A stretch of DNA of 64,000 nucleotides from Pyrenopolyporus hunteri. Lineage: Eukaryota > Ascomycota > Sordariomycetes > Xylariales > Hypoxylaceae. Each line of letters opens with the position of its first letter. The stretch's first letter is position 1. The stretch spans positions 3,224,001 through 3,288,000 of the forward strand of contig CADCXC010000038.1 of NCBI GenBank assembly GCA_902806595.1. The letters are read 5' to 3'. The notes under the pieces are model-generated. The model ran no database searches. It saw only the letters and a list, made by a program, of their open reading frames with translations, and had not been told where the DNA came from. Shown here piece after piece: positions 61,254-64,000 of the stretch. The position numbers and the translations under genes were made by a program.

Positions 61254-62801
61254 ATGCCGCACGTCGGCATCCTTATGGAGCGTAGCCTCCAAGACCGTAG
61301 CTTCAAGGATGCCTTCGTAAACCTCCTCGCACGAAGCGCTGTCGCCGCGGTCACCAAGCGGCAGAGTCTCGGTAACATTCAGGGTGAAATTTCGGATGCC
61401 AAGACCGCCTTCTCCAGTTGGGATAACTGTATGCAGGCGAGCTTTTGCAAGTACGATTGAACCCTACCCAAGGTTTTGCGTGGTTTGAAGAACCTAACAC
61501 TCGATAGGTGGCCAGTAATTGCGGTTATTATAATAGGAGGACTTATCATTTTCTCTATCGTTTGGTGTATTATTCGATGCGCCTGCTGTGGACTTTCGTG
61601 CTGTTGCCAATGTTGCTACTGTCTAAAGTGTTGCGGCGAATGCTGTGGATGCTGTGATCCGCCTCGAGGAAAGCGTCATAAGTATCTCGACGACCCATTC
61701 ATTCCGCCGCACCACGAGCAGAACCAGGCCTATCGATCGCAAGCGCCAATGTCACCAAACTTGCCGCCGGCACCTATATCTTCTGCTCCTCAATATGCGG
61801 TATTTGACGAGAGCGGCAAGAAGGATGCTGATGCGCTACCCGCCATGCCAAGCTGGGAGGGCGCGAAATCCCACAAGGTTCTCGTTGAAGAAGAGCCTAT
61901 GGAGATGGAGACACTGAAGAAGCCAGAGGCGAACGAAAACAACTCTTTCAATACGAATAACATACCGCCACCCGTAAGCACACCAAGCCCGGCTTCTCCC
62001 GGCAACAGAAACCCCTACGGACCACCACCAGCACAGGGCGGTCCTAATGGATATATGGCGGCGACACGGGCCGAGGTGGATCCGTATTCTACCAATGGAC
62101 AAGGCTATGACAATTATGATTACAATGGCTATGGACAGGCCCAACAAGATAATATGAATCAGGGATATGGCATGGCGGTTGCGCCCGCGAGAAGCCACAC
62201 ACCTCACCAAGACTATAATAATGGCTATGGCAGGGGCGGAGCAAATCAGGGTTATCCCCAGTCGCGTTCTCCGAGACCATACGACGACTTCGAGCGTAGC
62301 AATACGCCTGGATCATACGGTGCCCCACCCAGCTACCGCACTACGCCGAGCAACAATGGTGCATACGGTAATCCAGGGCGGATGGGATCTCCCGGCCCAC
62401 AAGCGGGCTACGGCTATGGCAATGGCAACGTAAACCCCTCCCGTATGCGATCCCCTGGTCCACAAGCAGGCGTCGACTATCCTCCGAGGTCACAGACACA
62501 AACACCAAACAGCTACAACCGACAGCACCCTCCAGCGCCTTATCGACAGTATTCAGCCGACTCTAACCGGCCGCTTGTGCAGCCGGCGCAAGACTACCAG
62601 TATTCAAATGTGCAAGCGTCAGAACCGGCCATCCAGAACAACGGCGGGTTCGACTTCAGCTCTGGCTATAGCCGACCAGAAGCCGCTCCGGCGCAGGCCC
62701 CGCAGGCCCCGCAGGCCGCAAACGGAGGAGCCGCCTACCCCGGGTACCGTACGTACAGGCCGCAAGGAGCAGCCCAGCAGGATAATTGGAACGGGATGTG
62801 A
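61254..62801 (+). CDS. Fibroin-3-related-like membrane protein
   Basis: Two exons (61254-61450, 61508-62801) encode 496 residues. Residues about 68-88 form one membrane span (VIAVIIIGGLIIFSIVW). It runs straight into a dense cysteine cluster, with 16 Cys in about 31 residues counting from the end of the span. The remaining 380 residues are disordered and rich in Pro, Gly, Tyr, Asn and Gln with repeated YGN/GPQAG motifs. This arrangement resembles the fungal fibroin-3-related proteins, whose role is unknown. The Cys block next to the membrane looks suited to palmitoylation, but that is inference. The intron joins CK to WPV in phase. Confidence 0.8.
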
Positions 62802-63631
62802 CGAGCATAATGAGTGGTCTTCGCTCGTCCGGGCGTAAAGAAAAGGAGAAAAAACCACTTCGGATTCGAACAATAGGGACCCGGTGCTATAACGGACTAT
62901 ATTAATGCCACGGCGTTTCGGGGGTGATCATCTGCATAGCATGATGGAATTCAGATAGACATTCGTTGCTTTTTGTATGTCGCCGCGATGGAATACTAAA
63001 GTAACTAACCCGGCCTTTGTGTATAGGGGCATGTATAGCACATACCTCCCCGGTAGACACTCGCCTCTATTGGCCATTTAAGGGAATGGAACTCATTTCA
63101 GATGCTTGTATGAATGCCACGATTACGACTCACGAAGCTGTATCTGTTAGGGGATAAGACGCCAGTACGATTATTAAGAAATAAGCTTGTCGGTAAATTC
63201 CTATTATAGCTCAAGTAGACTCCGAGGCTAATCATATGGAAGCTACCTAACTCAGTATGAGGCCGTCCACCGAACCGTTATTCCGATGGCATAAAGGGTC
63301 ACCTAGTGTTCTAGAGACCTATACCGTTAGAGTAGCGGCGAGTAGGAGGTATCGTCTAAAAATTAATGTAGTCATTAGGCACTCTAGGTACCTAGATAAG
63401 GTGGGCAAGTATCACAGCGCACTCCATTTCGACTAAATCGCCGCCAGGAGGTGATTTCAGATCAAGCTAGGTATCTGGGCCAGTGCCAATGCCAACGCCA
63501 ACGCTAACGCAATATCAGTGCAACTACGAATGCGACCGACCGACCGAACTCATCACTTCTCTCCCTCCTCCGCCCAGCATAGTATTGGACCCGTAATCCA
63601 TCCCCCCCCCTTCCTTAACGAATAACCCCTT
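62802..63631. other. Intergenic region near the right edge
   Basis: About 830 bp between two convergent 3' ends. It contains AGGTACCTAGATAAGG-like words near 63387 and small repeats such as CCAACGCCAACGCTAACGC near 63490. No gene is seen. Confidence 0.5.
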
Positions 63632-64000
63632 TCAGGAGAGACCTCCGGACATAGTCAGTTCGCCAAAGCAGCCGCGCTCCAGGATCTCGGCTCTGACGTG
63701 ATCGCCGTCCTCATTCAACGTATCGTGAGACGTGCAGATATCGCTGAACCCGACATTGGACCCAGCTTCGATTATGGCCCTTTCGCGGGACGGCACTATC
63801 CACTGGTCGCCGAGAAGCAGGATCTCGCCTTCACTCGTGACCGCGATGGGTGTTTCTCCATCATCGTCTGCGCCGTCGTCTGCGTCTTCAACACTCGGAT
63901 GTCGGTATTTTCTGGTATCATTGCTACTGGCGGAGCCGGAGGGCGTGTTCTCTGCTAGTGTGTGGCTGCTTCTGCTGCTGTCGCTGCCACTGCTGCTACT
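63632..64000 (-). CDS. C-terminal part of an unrecognised protein, runs off the edge
   Basis: On the minus strand an uninterrupted frame of 122 sense codons enters from 64000 and stops at 63632-63634. The sequence starts Ser-rich (SSSSGSDSSRSS), turns acidic (DADDGADDDGE), then looks folded (GEILLLGDQWIVPSRERAI and DICTSHDTLNEDGDH). A plus-strand frame overlaps it (63698-63958) but looks like a shadow. The 5' part lies outside the window, so no function can be given. Confidence 0.5.
   Translation of the reverse strand, partial: SSSSGSDSSRSSHTLAENTPSGSASSNDTRKYRHPSVEDADDGADDDGETPIAVTSEGEILLLGDQWIVPSRERAIIEAGSNVGFSDICTSHDTLNEDGDHVRAEILERGCFGELTMSGGLS

Noticed and set aside
1..64000. Biosynthetic gene cluster including tyrosinase
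   Set aside because: Neighbours are unrelated housekeeping genes. No backbone synthase or tailoring set is present.

Overview
The window looks like a nuclear contig of a filamentous ascomycete, probably a Sordariomycete-like mould. The evidence is a set of intron-bearing genes with short GT-AG introns and CTAAC-type branch points, fungal-type families (PER1, PCM1/AGM1, MUS81, RMT1, PhoD, Pol4, ammonium permease, tyrosinase, RPA135, Congo-red-resistance and fibroin-3-related proteins), and a transposon with repeat-induced point mutation (RIP) damage. I assigned no rRNA, tRNA or CRISPR. Exon models were built by hand from splice motifs and reading phase, and every model given closes in frame.

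Layout. 1-8.2 kb: intergenic DNA around one long C2H2 zinc-finger regulator (3221-5584). 8.2-15.5 kb: an orphan Arg-rich protein, PER1 (GPI-anchor remodelling, minus), a secreted GH5-like hydrolase, and PCM1 (UDP-GlcNAc synthesis, minus). 15.7-22.7 kb: a 6,975-bp Ty3/gypsy LTR retrotransposon with 143-bp LTRs and a 5-bp target duplication. Its interior is so mutated that only frame-level remnants of integrase are readable. It lies between the divergent genes PCM1 and MUS81. 23-29 kb: MUS81, riboflavin synthase RIB5 and arginine methyltransferase RMT1. 29.8-38.4 kb: a 12-exon secreted PhoD phosphatase, a family X DNA polymerase, a MITE-like element and an ammonium transporter, all genes on the minus strand. 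42-49 kb: tyrosinase and RPA135, both minus. 51.8-52.6 kb: ARL8. 52.6-58.3 kb: gene-poor, with microsatellites and unassigned coding-like islands. 58.3-64 kb: an RCR-type membrane protein, a Cys-rich fibroin-3-related membrane protein, and the C-terminal part of a minus-strand gene that runs off the right edge.

The genes are mostly housekeeping (cell-wall precursor supply, GPI remodelling, DNA repair, rRNA transcription, lysosome/vacuole traffic, nitrogen and phosphate acquisition) and do not form an obvious pathway cluster. The most unusual features are the retroelement, whose surviving cytosines sit almost only in CpG and CpT; a strongly over-represented intergenic palindrome (TACCTAGGTA); a MITE-like insertion; several microexons; and two unassigned coding-like regions.
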